From the NCBI GenBank assembly GCA_006226595.1, contig SBGP01000103.1, positions 1 to 64,000 of the forward strand: DNA of 64,000 nt, written 5' to 3'. Numbering within the stretch: position 1 is the stretch's first letter; each line of letters opens with the position of its first letter. The notes below the pieces were generated by a model that was not told where the DNA came from, made no database searches, and saw nothing but the letters and a program-made list of their open reading frames with translations. Position numbers and translations under genes: made by a program. Below are positions 17,295 through 25,277 of this stretch, piece after piece. The DNA is from Deltaproteobacteria bacterium. Its GTDB lineage: Bacteria; Myxococcota_A; UBA796; GCA-2862545.

Positions 17295-18101
17295 CTAGGG
17301 CGCGAAGTCGACGGGCATGTCGAGCAGGTGCTCGATGGCCTGGCGTCCATCCTCGCCGTAATCGAGCGTGCGGCCGTTGGCGTACATGCCGAGGTACTCG
17401 CGCACCTTCTCGGGCGTCTGGAGCTTCGAGCCGCGCTCGAGTAGCCAGGCTACGGCCTCGTCCTGATGCTCCAGCGCATGGCGAATCGACTGGCGGTACA
17501 GCTCCGAGATCGCCGCGATGTGCTCCTCGCCCAGGGAGCGACGGATGCAGTTGCCACCGAGGGGCAGGGGAAGACCACCGGTGTGGGCATCCCACCACTC
17601 GCCGAGCTCGGCCACGCGCACGAAGCCCTCGTCCTCGTAGGTGAGGCGACCCTCGTGGATGATCAGCCCAGCATCGACCTCGCCGCTGCGCAGGGCGTCG
17701 AAGATCAGCGAGTAGGGCGTGATCGGCGTGACCACCGGCTGGACGTCGACCATGCGCTGGAGCACGGCCCATGCGGTGGTCGTGGTGCCGGGGATGGCGA
17801 CCTTGCGGCCCTCGAGATCGGCGAGGCTCATCGGCTCGCGGGCGACGAGAACCGGACCGTAGCCTTCGCCCATCGAGCCGCCGTGCGGAAGCATCTGGTA
17901 GGTGTCCGCGATCTTCGGATAGTGCGCGATCGAGATCGCGAGCACGTCGGGGGCGGCGCTGTCACCCAGCCGGTTGAGGGCGTCGGTCGGGGAGGCCTCG
18001 ATCGCGAAGGTGTAAGGCCCGGTATCGATGAGGCCCTCGAGGAGGGCGCGCACCATGAACAGGTCGTCGGCGTCGGGGCTGCAGGCGAGGGAGATGTCCA
18101 C
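17295..18101 (-). CDS. mqnD: 1,4-dihydroxy-6-naphthoate synthase (futalosine pathway)
   Basis: MqnD forms 1,4-dihydroxy-6-naphthoate from cyclic dehypoxanthinyl futalosine in the alternative menaquinone route. The 268-aa protein has the periplasmic-binding-protein-like fold of the family: the start S-L-A-C-S-P-D-A-D-D-L-F-M, then I-A-I-P-G-T-T-T-T-A (written here as KVAIPGTTTTA) and L-P-L-P-L-G-G-N. The frame is open to 18227, but the family start corresponds to the GTG at 18101, which has GAGG 5 nt upstream. Its neighbours are unrelated lipid-type genes, so mqnABC are presumably elsewhere. It converges with the PP2C gene with 4 nt between stops. Indicates menaquinone-based respiration. Confidence 0.88.
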   Translation of the reverse strand: MDISLACSPDADDLFMVRALLEGLIDTGPYTFAIEASPTDALNRLGDSAAPDVLAISIAHYPKIADTYQMLPHGGSMGEGYGPVLVAREPMSLADLEGRKVAIPGTTTTAWAVLQRMVDVQPVVTPITPYSLIFDALRSGEVDAGLIIHEGRLTYEDEGFVRVAELGEWWDAHTGGLPLPLGGNCIRRSLGEEHIAAISELYRQSIRHALEHQDEAVAWLLERGSKLQTPEKVREYLGMYANGRTLDYGEDGRQAIEHLLDMPVDFAP

Positions 18102-18135
18102 GGTGACCTCGGGAAGGTGTGGACCTAACCCGAAG

Positions 18136-19080
18136 TCAGTCGCCAGCCCCGCCGCTGTCCAGGCGCGGCCACTCGATCCCGTGCTCGGGTACATAGCCGA
18201 GCTCCTCGCGAGCGCGGGTCCCGTCAAGCACGCCGTTGAAGTGGAAGCGCCAGGCGTTCAGGTCGTAGCGGAACCGGGTCCGCCGGAGCCAGCGGCGCGC
18301 GCTGTACAGCGGTCCGAGCATGGGCCCAGGCACGCCGACGCTGTCGCGGCCCCACTTCCGCGTGAGCCAGATCAGCGGCATCGTGTCCTTGCCCGGGATG
18401 TTGAACACGCCGGTGGCATCGGACTCAGCGGCAAGTACGAACGCGTTCGCGGCATCTTCCACGGTGAGCAGGTTGAGGATGGGGTCGAAGCCCATCGGGC
18501 GAAAGCACAGCTGCGACGACAGGTAGTCGTGGAGCTGGCTGCCCATCTTCGGCGCAAAGATCTCCGAGCAGCGAAGCACGGCGATATCGAGGTCGCCCAT
18601 GCCCATGCGCGTGCACGCGGTGAGGTCGGCCTCCACGCGTTCGCGGATCCACGCGGGTGCCTTCGGTGAGAGCTCCAGGGGGTTGTCCTCGCGCAGCACG
18701 TCGGGTCGGTCGAGGCGGGCGGCGTACACCTCGACCGTGGAGCGATGCACGAAGCGGCGGATCGTCGGATGGCGCTCGCTCATGCGCAGCAGCAGGCGGG
18801 TCGCGTCCACGTGCAGCTTGTGGGCGCGTGGGTGGCCGGGGGTGCGATGGAACGCGAGGTGGACGATGGTGTCCACGCCGAGGTCGACGGCGGGGCCGAA
18901 CATCAGTCGCTTCAGCGAGCGCGCGCGCGACAGGTCCACGCTCTCGTAGACGACATCGCCCGGGAAGTCGCCGTCCGGATCGATCCCGACCGCGAGCACG
19001 CGGCGTCCACGATCGCGCAGGCCCTCGACGACGGCGCGTCCGAGGGGCTGGGTGGCGCCAGTGACGAGGACCGCACTCAC
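18136..19080 (-). CDS. NAD-dependent epimerase/dehydratase-type SDR with altered active site
   Basis: An extended SDR of 314 aa. The nucleotide motif is V-T-G-A-T-Q-P-L-G (6-14), followed by D-T-I-V-H-L-A-F-H and a R-S-T-V-E-V-Y strand. In typical members the catalytic Y-x-x-x-K follows a proline-rich loop; here the matching helix reads W144-I-R-E-R148, so both Tyr and Lys are replaced. It may bind NAD(P) without normal chemistry, or use other residues. Its ATG overlaps the stop of the acyltransferase gene (ATGA), a pairing that suggests a joint role in lipid or fatty-acid metabolism. The substrate is not known. Confidence 0.8.
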   Translation of the reverse strand: MSAVLVTGATQPLGRAVVEGLRDRGRRVLAVGIDPDGDFPGDVVYESVDLSRARSLKRLMFGPAVDLGVDTIVHLAFHRTPGHPRAHKLHVDATRLLLRMSERHPTIRRFVHRSTVEVYAARLDRPDVLREDNPLELSPKAPAWIRERVEADLTACTRMGMGDLDIAVLRCSEIFAPKMGSQLHDYLSSQLCFRPMGFDPILNLLTVEDAANAFVLAAESDATGVFNIPGKDTMPLIWLTRKWGRDSVGVPGPMLGPLYSARRWLRRTRFRYDLNAWRFHFNGVLDGTRAREELGYVPEHGIEWPRLDSGGAGD

Positions 19081-19931
19081 GAGAACACGCCCTGTCGCTC
19101 GGAGAGGCCGTGCTCGATCAGGCGCTCGACCGCGTTGCGCACCATCTCAGCGCCCTCCGCCACCGCTGCGGCGTCGTGAACCTGTGACGCGTCGAACATG
19201 CTCGGGATGTCGATCGGCTCGCCGTAGTAGAGGTGGTACTTCACGGGAAGCGGCATGGGGGTCGCGGGGATGGGCAGGTACGGGATCCCGAGGGATTCGA
19301 GGCCATCGATGCGCGCGATCTGCGGCCACTGCTCTTCGGCGCCGATCACGGCGATGGGCACCACCGGCACCTGATGCTCGATCGCGAGCTCCACGTGGCC
19401 CTGGCGCCAGGTCTGGAGCTGGTAGCGTTGAGAGAAGGGCTTGCCGATGCCGACCGTACCTTCGGGAAACGCGAGCACCAACTCCCCCGCGTCGAGCAGG
19501 GCGTGGAAGTTGCCGCGCGTCCCCGAGAAGCCACCGGCACGGGTGAACAGCAGGTTGATCCACGGCAGCCCGGGCACGAAGTAGTCCATGGCGATGCGCA
19601 CAGGCCGCTGGCGATTCCGCATCAGATCGTGCGCGAGCATCATCGCGTCGAGGGGCAGGGTGCCGCTGTGGTTCGCGGCGAGCACCGCGGCGCCGTCGGA
19701 GGGAACGTGCTCGATGCCGTGCGACTCGACCCGGAAGTAGTGCTCGTACAGCCACCAGGAAACGGCCAGACCGCGGGTGATGCCGGCGCGGTCGAGCCCG
19801 AACAGGTCGATGCCGTGACCCTCGTCCTTGAGCTTCACGCGCTCGGCGACGGGGTGCAGGCGCTTGGGCAACAGCAGCCGGGAGAGGTGGCCGTTGCCGG
19901 TGAGTCGAGGGAGTCGGGGGCCGCGTGTCAT
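19077..19931 (-). CDS. Lysophospholipid/diacylglycerol-type acyltransferase
   Basis: A membrane-associated acyltransferase of the PlsC/LPLAT superfamily, 284 aa. The catalytic motif reads N-H-S-G-T-L-P-L-D, the longer version seen in the MGAT/DGAT-like branch rather than the classic HX4D. The second motif is F-P-E-G-T, followed by V-P-I-A-V-I-G and a late Y-Y-G-E-P-I. A transmembrane or interfacial helix near ITRGLAVSWWLYEHYF precedes the catalytic site. It likely transfers an acyl chain from acyl-CoA or acyl-ACP to a glycerolipid. The ATG at 19931 was preferred; a TTG at 19943 also fits. No clear ribosome site is visible. Confidence 0.85.
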   Translation of the reverse strand: MTRGPRLPRLTGNGHLSRLLLPKRLHPVAERVKLKDEGHGIDLFGLDRAGITRGLAVSWWLYEHYFRVESHGIEHVPSDGAAVLAANHSGTLPLDAMMLAHDLMRNRQRPVRIAMDYFVPGLPWINLLFTRAGGFSGTRGNFHALLDAGELVLAFPEGTVGIGKPFSQRYQLQTWRQGHVELAIEHQVPVVPIAVIGAEEQWPQIARIDGLESLGIPYLPIPATPMPLPVKYHLYYGEPIDIPSMFDASQVHDAAAVAEGAEMVRNAVERLIEHGLSERQGVFS

Positions 19932-20040
19932 GGCGAAGGCCAAAGCAAAGCGCGTGCCAGCCGCGGAGTCCGAGGGACGGGCACTTGCCCGATTCCCCCT
20001 GTGCGAGACGGCACATGCCGGTGGGGTACTCGACCCAGGA

Positions 20041-21240
20041 TCAGCCCCGGGTCAGCTCCTTGTTGGTGCTGCGCAGGCGCTGCGAGAGCGTGGCGACGAG
20101 CTTCCACAGCAGCAGGTTGCCCAGGGTCGGCTCCATCACGCAGAACTCGCGGAAGGCCTCGCGCTCGATGCACAGCAGGTGGCCGAAGCCCTTGGCGACG
20201 ATGTCCGCGGAGCGCGGCTGACGGTCGACCAGCGACAGGTCACCGAAGTGCTCGCCCTCGGACAGGGTCGTGATCTCCTGGCCGTCGGCGACGACGCTGA
20301 CCTCGCCCTGGACCACGACGTAGAGGGTGTCGCCGATCTCACCCTGCTTCACGATCCGCTGGCCCGGCGTGACGAAGAGCTCGCTGACGATGCGTCCGAC
20401 GCGCAGGCGGGCGTGGAACGGCAGCTCCTCGAAGAGGAACAGGTTCTCCATCGCCTTGGCGCGGGCGGCCACGGTCTCGGCCTCGAGCACCGCCTCCGGC
20501 TCGATGCCGATGACGGTGATGTTGTCCTTGCCGCCGCCGCGAAGCGCGGCCTCGATGAGCTCGTCCACGCCGGCGGTGAGGTTCGCCTCCTGCATGTTCT
20601 GCAGGATCTCGTCCGGTGCGACAGGGTCGGACAGGCCGTCCGAGCACAGCAGGAGGCGGTCGCCGTCGAGGAGCTCGACGTGCAGCGTGTCGGTCCGCAC
20701 GTTCGGGTAGAGGCCGATCGCGCGGGTGATGACGTTGCGGTACCGGCTGGTCGCGGCCTCTTCGGGGGACATGGCGCCGGTGCGGATCAGCTCGTTGACC
20801 ATCGAGTGGTCCTCGGTGAGCTGACGCAGCATGCCCTCACGGACGAGGTAGGCGCGGCTGTCGCCGACGTGGGCCAGGAAGGCCGCACCACCGCCGATGG
20901 CGGCCACCACCAGCGTGGTGGTCATGCCCTGGCGACCGGTGGCGCTAGCCGCCTCGTACACCCGCTTGGACGCGGCGTTCGCAGCCTGGTCGAGCAGCTG
21001 GAGCACCGCGTTGCGGGTCTCGCGGTTCTGATCCGCGGCGAACGCGTCGACCGCCGACTGGATCTGCGGCGCGTAGGCCTGGAAGGTGTTCACCGTGATC
21101 GCGCTCGCGAGCTCGCCGGCCTTGCGCCCACCGACGCCATCGGCGACGACGAAGACGCCGAACTCGTCGGTCGCGAGCAGCGAGTCTTCGTTGTGCTTGC
21201 GCTTGAGCCCTACATCGGTGCGGGCATGAAACTTCAGCAT
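20041..21240 (-). CDS. PP2C-family Ser/Thr phosphatase fused to cyclic-nucleotide-binding domain (2)
   Basis: A second protein with the same domain plan as the one at 16061-17290. The PP2C domain (1-245) has H-N-E-D, V-V-A-D-G-V-G-G (31-38), the intact H-V-G-D-S-R-A-Y-L, L-C-S-D-G-L and G-G-G-K-D-N. The cNMP-binding domain (about 275-390) has the clear phosphate-binding cassette pattern G-E-H-F-G-D-L-S-L-V-D-R-Q-P-R-S-A. In cAMP receptors this cassette is FGE-LAL-x(n)-R-A, so this copy looks able to bind a ligand, unlike the first one. 399 aa, cytoplasmic. It is last of a minus-strand series after the cytochrome gene. Confidence 0.92.
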   Translation of the reverse strand: MLKFHARTDVGLKRKHNEDSLLATDEFGVFVVADGVGGRKAGELASAITVNTFQAYAPQIQSAVDAFAADQNRETRNAVLQLLDQAANAASKRVYEAASATGRQGMTTTLVVAAIGGGAAFLAHVGDSRAYLVREGMLRQLTEDHSMVNELIRTGAMSPEEAATSRYRNVITRAIGLYPNVRTDTLHVELLDGDRLLLCSDGLSDPVAPDEILQNMQEANLTAGVDELIEAALRGGGKDNITVIGIEPEAVLEAETVAARAKAMENLFLFEELPFHARLRVGRIVSELFVTPGQRIVKQGEIGDTLYVVVQGEVSVVADGQEITTLSEGEHFGDLSLVDRQPRSADIVAKGFGHLLCIEREAFREFCVMEPTLGNLLLWKLVATLSQRLRSTNKELTRG

Positions 21241-21312
21241 CGGATCCGTTCCCCGTTTCGGGCCGCATCCTACCGCGAGCGGCGGGAGGCGACCAACGCC
21301 TGTTTCTCGGCC

Positions 21313-22449
21313 TCAGTCGAGGTCCAGAGGCAGCTCTTGTGACTTGACCACTTCGTCGGTGGCGACGCCGCGTACCGTGCGGACCACGCGGACGGTGAGG
21401 GTGGCTGGGCCGGCCGGCGCATCGACCGGCACGGCAATGGACATCGGCACGCTCCGCTCCTCGCCGGCGGCGAGCCGCGTGTCCGCCGTGGTCGGGTAGG
21501 GCGGCGCTCCCGCGAGCGTGCGCGCGAGGTCGTAGAGGACCGGCTCGGAGAGCCAGGGCTCCTCGTCGGTGTCGATGCGAATGCTCGCCTCGACGCGCAG
21601 CCCGGAGAAGGGCGAGCCCGAGGGGATGTGGTGCCCAGCCCCGCTGTTCTGCAGCCGCAGGTTGCCGGTGAGCGGGTCGCCGCCGCGAATCACCCGGTCG
21701 GTGGCGAGCTCGGTGAGAAGCGTCAGCCCGCGACCGGCACGTGCCGCGGGGCCGTGGTCGCTGCCGAGCTGCACGCCGCTCGCACCGGGCCCGTCGTGGC
21801 AGGCCTGGCAGGTGACTCCGGCCTGGCCCTGAGGCGAGCGCTGCCACTCGCCGAAGGTGTCGTACAGAGGCTTGTCCCCGCCGGCGAAGGACAGCTGGTG
21901 GCAGTCTGCGCAGAAGGCGGACTCACCGAGCTGGGGCGACCACTTCACCGGGTGGGGCGCTTTGACTCCGGGACGGCCGACGATCACGGCGCCGTCGCGG
22001 ACGTGGCAGCTGGCGCAGGTCACGCCCTCGGTGGTCAGCGTGGCGCTCCAGTTCGGGTTCGGCTGCCCGTCCAGGCTCGCGTACTGCTCCTGAAGCGGGA
22101 GGTGGCACGAGCTGCAGCGCTCGTCCGCGGCCTCGGTCGCGACGGTTCGCCATGGCTCGGCGCTCGCGGATCCCGCGTGGGCCCCGCCATGCCAGCTGTC
22201 GTGCGCCTGGATGTGGCAGGACCCGCAGCTCTGCGCGGAGAGCGATCCGAGACCCTCCGGCGTCGCGCCGGCGAGCAGCGGCAGGTCGTCCGCCCACACG
22301 TCGACGATGTCCGGAGGGATGCGCACGCGTGGCGGCGTGGGCTGGGCCTCGGTCGGGGTGGCCTCGGCGGCGGGCTTCTTCTTGGTGAAGGGGCCGATGC
22401 CGAGCAGGCACACGCCGAGCGCGGCGAGGAGCAGGGGACGGGGATTCAT
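21313..22449 (-). CDS. Pentaheme c-type cytochrome (cytochrome c554-like)
   Basis: A secreted multiheme cytochrome of 378 aa. Five heme-binding CxxCH motifs are visible: CGSCH 75-79, CSSCH 112-116, CASCH 145-149, CADCH 180-184 and CQACH 214-218. The N-terminus (residues 4-20, LLLAALGVCLLGIG) is an uncleaved or cleavable export signal. The part after 230 is a beta-rich domain with no heme, starting with N-S-G-A-G-H-H-I-P-S-G, common in cytochrome c554-type proteins. The role is probably periplasmic electron transfer; the redox partner is unknown. It follows the Slt70-like gene by 24 nt on the same strand. Confidence 0.88.
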   Translation of the reverse strand: MNPRPLLLAALGVCLLGIGPFTKKKPAAEATPTEAQPTPPRVRIPPDIVDVWADDLPLLAGATPEGLGSLSAQSCGSCHIQAHDSWHGGAHAGSASAEPWRTVATEAADERCSSCHLPLQEQYASLDGQPNPNWSATLTTEGVTCASCHVRDGAVIVGRPGVKAPHPVKWSPQLGESAFCADCHQLSFAGGDKPLYDTFGEWQRSPQGQAGVTCQACHDGPGASGVQLGSDHGPAARAGRGLTLLTELATDRVIRGGDPLTGNLRLQNSGAGHHIPSGSPFSGLRVEASIRIDTDEEPWLSEPVLYDLARTLAGAPPYPTTADTRLAAGEERSVPMSIAVPVDAPAGPATLTVRVVRTVRGVATDEVVKSQELPLDLD

Positions 22450-22473
22450 GAGGGCCTTGGAGGGAGGGCGCGG

Positions 22474-25143
22474 CTAGAAGTCGACGACCGAGGCGTCGTC
22501 CTGCCGCATCTTGCGGGGCGGGACCACCAGCGCATCCGCCGGACCGTAGAGATCGACGTACGTGGCGTAGTTCGAGGTGACGCGGCGCACGTAGCGGCGC
22601 GTCTCGCGGAAGGGGATGTGCTCGACGAAGGCGTCGATCGGCATGTCCGCGCCAGTGCCCCGCATCCACGAGGACACGTTGTGCGGTCCGCCGTTGTAGG
22701 ACGCGACGGCGAGCGGGAACACGCCGTCGAAGCGGTCCTGGAGCAGTCCCAGGTAGGTGATGCCGTACTCGACCGCGAGCACCGGATCCTCGAGGTCACC
22801 CGCGGTGAAGTGCTCGTCGTGGGCAATGTCCGCGAGCAGGTGTCCGGTGCGGGGCATGATCTGCATGGCGCCGCGGGCGCCGACACGGCTGACCGCGATC
22901 GAGTTGTACGTACTCTCGGCGCGCATCAGCGCCATCACCATCAGCGGGTCGACGTCGTGCTCTCGGCCGTGCGTCCACACGTGCTCCGCATGGGCGAGCG
23001 GCCAGCCGAGGGCCATGGCTCGCCGGGCATCGACCGGGTCCGCGACGTGCTCGTCCAGCCCGTGGAGGTAGCGCGCCGTGTGGTGGTGATCGCGCGTGTA
23101 CAGGAACAGCTGACGCCACTCGTCGTCCTGCAGGAACAGGGCGCGGGCCGCCTCGTTCTGGGGATGCGAGCGCTTGCTGCGCGCGTCCTTGTAGCCCTCG
23201 AAGAAGCCGGAGAACAGGGGGCCGGACTCGTCGTAGAGCCCGACCCGTGCCAGCTCCAGAGCGGTGGTGATGTCGGGGAAGGCTTCGCCGTGCTTGTCCG
23301 CCAGCCGCTCGAGCTCACGGCCCGCCTCGTATCGCGAGAAGAACAGGCTCTCGGCGTACGACTCGGGCGGCTCGGTGGGATCCCGGAGCAGCAGGGTGGC
23401 GACCGGCTCCGGCTGCGCTTGCGAAGCCGAGGGCCAGCTGACGGAGGCGAAGGCCTCGGCGCCGCGAACCACGGGCGACCAGGCGGGAGCGCCAGCGGCG
23501 AAGCCCAGGGACAGCGGACTCGCGTGGGCGGGCGCAATCGGTGCCGGCACATGGGTCTCGGGGCCCCACCAGCGGCCCTCGAGCCGCTCCCACAGCGGCG
23601 TGTCGATGTCGTCGTTCGCCGCGGTGAGCACGCCGTACCAGCTGAACCGATCGGATGCCATCAGCGCCTGCCGCGCGGCCTTGGCCTCGTCGGGACGCTC
23701 GAGTGCATCGAGCGCGGCCGCGCGCCAGTAGTGGGCGGCACTTCGGCGATACGCGTCCTTCTCGACGACCTCGGCGAGCAGCGGCTCGGCGGCGGCGGCG
23801 TCGCCGCCCATGAGGGCCGCGAAGCCCTCGAGGAAGCGACCGCGACGACCGCGCCAGCCACCGCGCTTCTTGAGCTTCTCGAACGCGGCGCGCGCGCCGG
23901 CATAGTCGCCACCGAGCATGAGCGTGCGACCGACGGCTTCTTCGTTGCGGGAGAAGCCGCGGACGCGCGGGTACTTCTCCATGCCGACCTTCGCGTAGGC
24001 GGCCGCTTCGTCCCAGCGCCCGGCGCGCCCAAGAAGGTGCATGAGCTCGGCGGTGCGCTCACCCGAGGGCGTCTCGGCGTACTCCTTCTCGAGCTTCTCG
24101 ATCAGGGGGTCGAAGTGCCGCGTGCGCTTGGCGAACACCTCGAGTGCCGCATCGACCCACGGCTGCTGATCCGGGTTGTCGGCGGCCTCCTCGGCGAGCG
24201 ACGCGTACACGGCCCAGGCATCCTCGATGCGTCCAGCGTCGCGAAGGGACATCGCGCGCTGGCGACGAGACTCGATGCTGTTCGGGACCTCGGCATTCTC
24301 GGCGCCGCGCTCGGCGAGCTGAACGAGGCGCTCCTCGGCCACTCGCCCGGTGAGGGCGGCAGTGTGATCCACGGCGAGCTTGCGGAAGCGGTACACGGCC
24401 TCTTCGTCGCGACCAGCCTCGAACGCCGCTTCGGCGCGCATGAGCAGGATGCTCTCCGTGATCGGCGCGTCCTCGTGCTCGGCGTCGTAGGCCTCGGCGA
24501 TCTCTTCGGCGGTCTTGCCGCGCCCAGCCAGTACCGCGGCTTTCGCCTGCAGGCGGGTACACGCGTCGACGTAGTGCCCGTCGGGGTAGGCCTCGACGTA
24601 CCGCTCGCACTCACGCTTCGCGACCCAGGGCTTGCCGCGGGCCAGGTCCTGTTCGGCCTCGTAGAAGGTCGCCATCTCGGCGAGCGGGCTCGTCACCACG
24701 CGCACTTTCGTGAACGCTTCGGAAGCCTGGTTGTGGTTGCCCCGCTCTCGCTCGAGCAGGCCGATCACCAGCCAGGCAGCGTTGCGATCACGTCCCCACT
24801 TCTTGTCGGCGACGATGCGCTCGGCGATCGCGAGGGCGCGCTCGTCGTCCCCCGCGGCGAGGTAGCCGCGCAGCTCGTCGATGCTCGGCGTCTCGCTCGA
24901 CAGCGGCAGGACGGGGGCCCGGCGGAAGAAGCTGCCGTGGTGCTCGGTGCGCAGGTCGGCGACGACCTCGGAGAACTCGGGGTCCGAGGCGTCGTCCTCG
25001 ACCTCGGGCGGTCCATCCGGGATCGCCGAGCCGGCGAGCATCGCGAGAGCGAGCACCGGCGCAACGCGGCGGGCGAGGCGCGCAACAGACGTGCGTCCCG
25101 ACGACGTGTGGTTCGAGCAGCGTTGTGACGGCCAGTGGCGCAT
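22474..25143 (-). CDS. Slt70-like lytic transglycosylase with TPR-type repeats
   Basis: Cleaves peptidoglycan glycan strands in the periplasm. The 889-aa protein has an export segment (L-A-L-A-M-L-A-G-S-A-I), a long alpha-helical TPR-type superhelix from about 100 to 600, and a C-terminal SLT domain. The catalytic residue is Glu743 in R-A-E-S-T-Y-N, followed by G-A-M-Q-I-M-P and A-S-Y-N-G-G. The frame is open far upstream to 26655, but that part lies over another gene. The ATG at 25143 with AAAGGGG upstream and the signal-like segment marks the true start. The superhelix recalls the doughnut of E. coli Slt70 but is longer. Confidence 0.9.
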   Translation of the reverse strand: MRHWPSQRCSNHTSSGRTSVARLARRVAPVLALAMLAGSAIPDGPPEVEDDASDPEFSEVVADLRTEHHGSFFRRAPVLPLSSETPSIDELRGYLAAGDDERALAIAERIVADKKWGRDRNAAWLVIGLLERERGNHNQASEAFTKVRVVTSPLAEMATFYEAEQDLARGKPWVAKRECERYVEAYPDGHYVDACTRLQAKAAVLAGRGKTAEEIAEAYDAEHEDAPITESILLMRAEAAFEAGRDEEAVYRFRKLAVDHTAALTGRVAEERLVQLAERGAENAEVPNSIESRRQRAMSLRDAGRIEDAWAVYASLAEEAADNPDQQPWVDAALEVFAKRTRHFDPLIEKLEKEYAETPSGERTAELMHLLGRAGRWDEAAAYAKVGMEKYPRVRGFSRNEEAVGRTLMLGGDYAGARAAFEKLKKRGGWRGRRGRFLEGFAALMGGDAAAAEPLLAEVVEKDAYRRSAAHYWRAAALDALERPDEAKAARQALMASDRFSWYGVLTAANDDIDTPLWERLEGRWWGPETHVPAPIAPAHASPLSLGFAAGAPAWSPVVRGAEAFASVSWPSASQAQPEPVATLLLRDPTEPPESYAESLFFSRYEAGRELERLADKHGEAFPDITTALELARVGLYDESGPLFSGFFEGYKDARSKRSHPQNEAARALFLQDDEWRQLFLYTRDHHHTARYLHGLDEHVADPVDARRAMALGWPLAHAEHVWTHGREHDVDPLMVMALMRAESTYNSIAVSRVGARGAMQIMPRTGHLLADIAHDEHFTAGDLEDPVLAVEYGITYLGLLQDRFDGVFPLAVASYNGGPHNVSSWMRGTGADMPIDAFVEHIPFRETRRYVRRVTSNYATYVDLYGPADALVVPPRKMRQDDASVVDF

Positions 25144-25277
25144 GTCGTTGCCTGGCCCCTTTCCCCATGGGGAGTCTAGTGGACGGCTGACCCACATGCC
25201 AGCGCGCTCGCCGGCTTTGTCGGCGGCGCGATCCACAAGACCCTGGAGGGGCTCGAGGGGTTCCCCGTCGACGCCAC

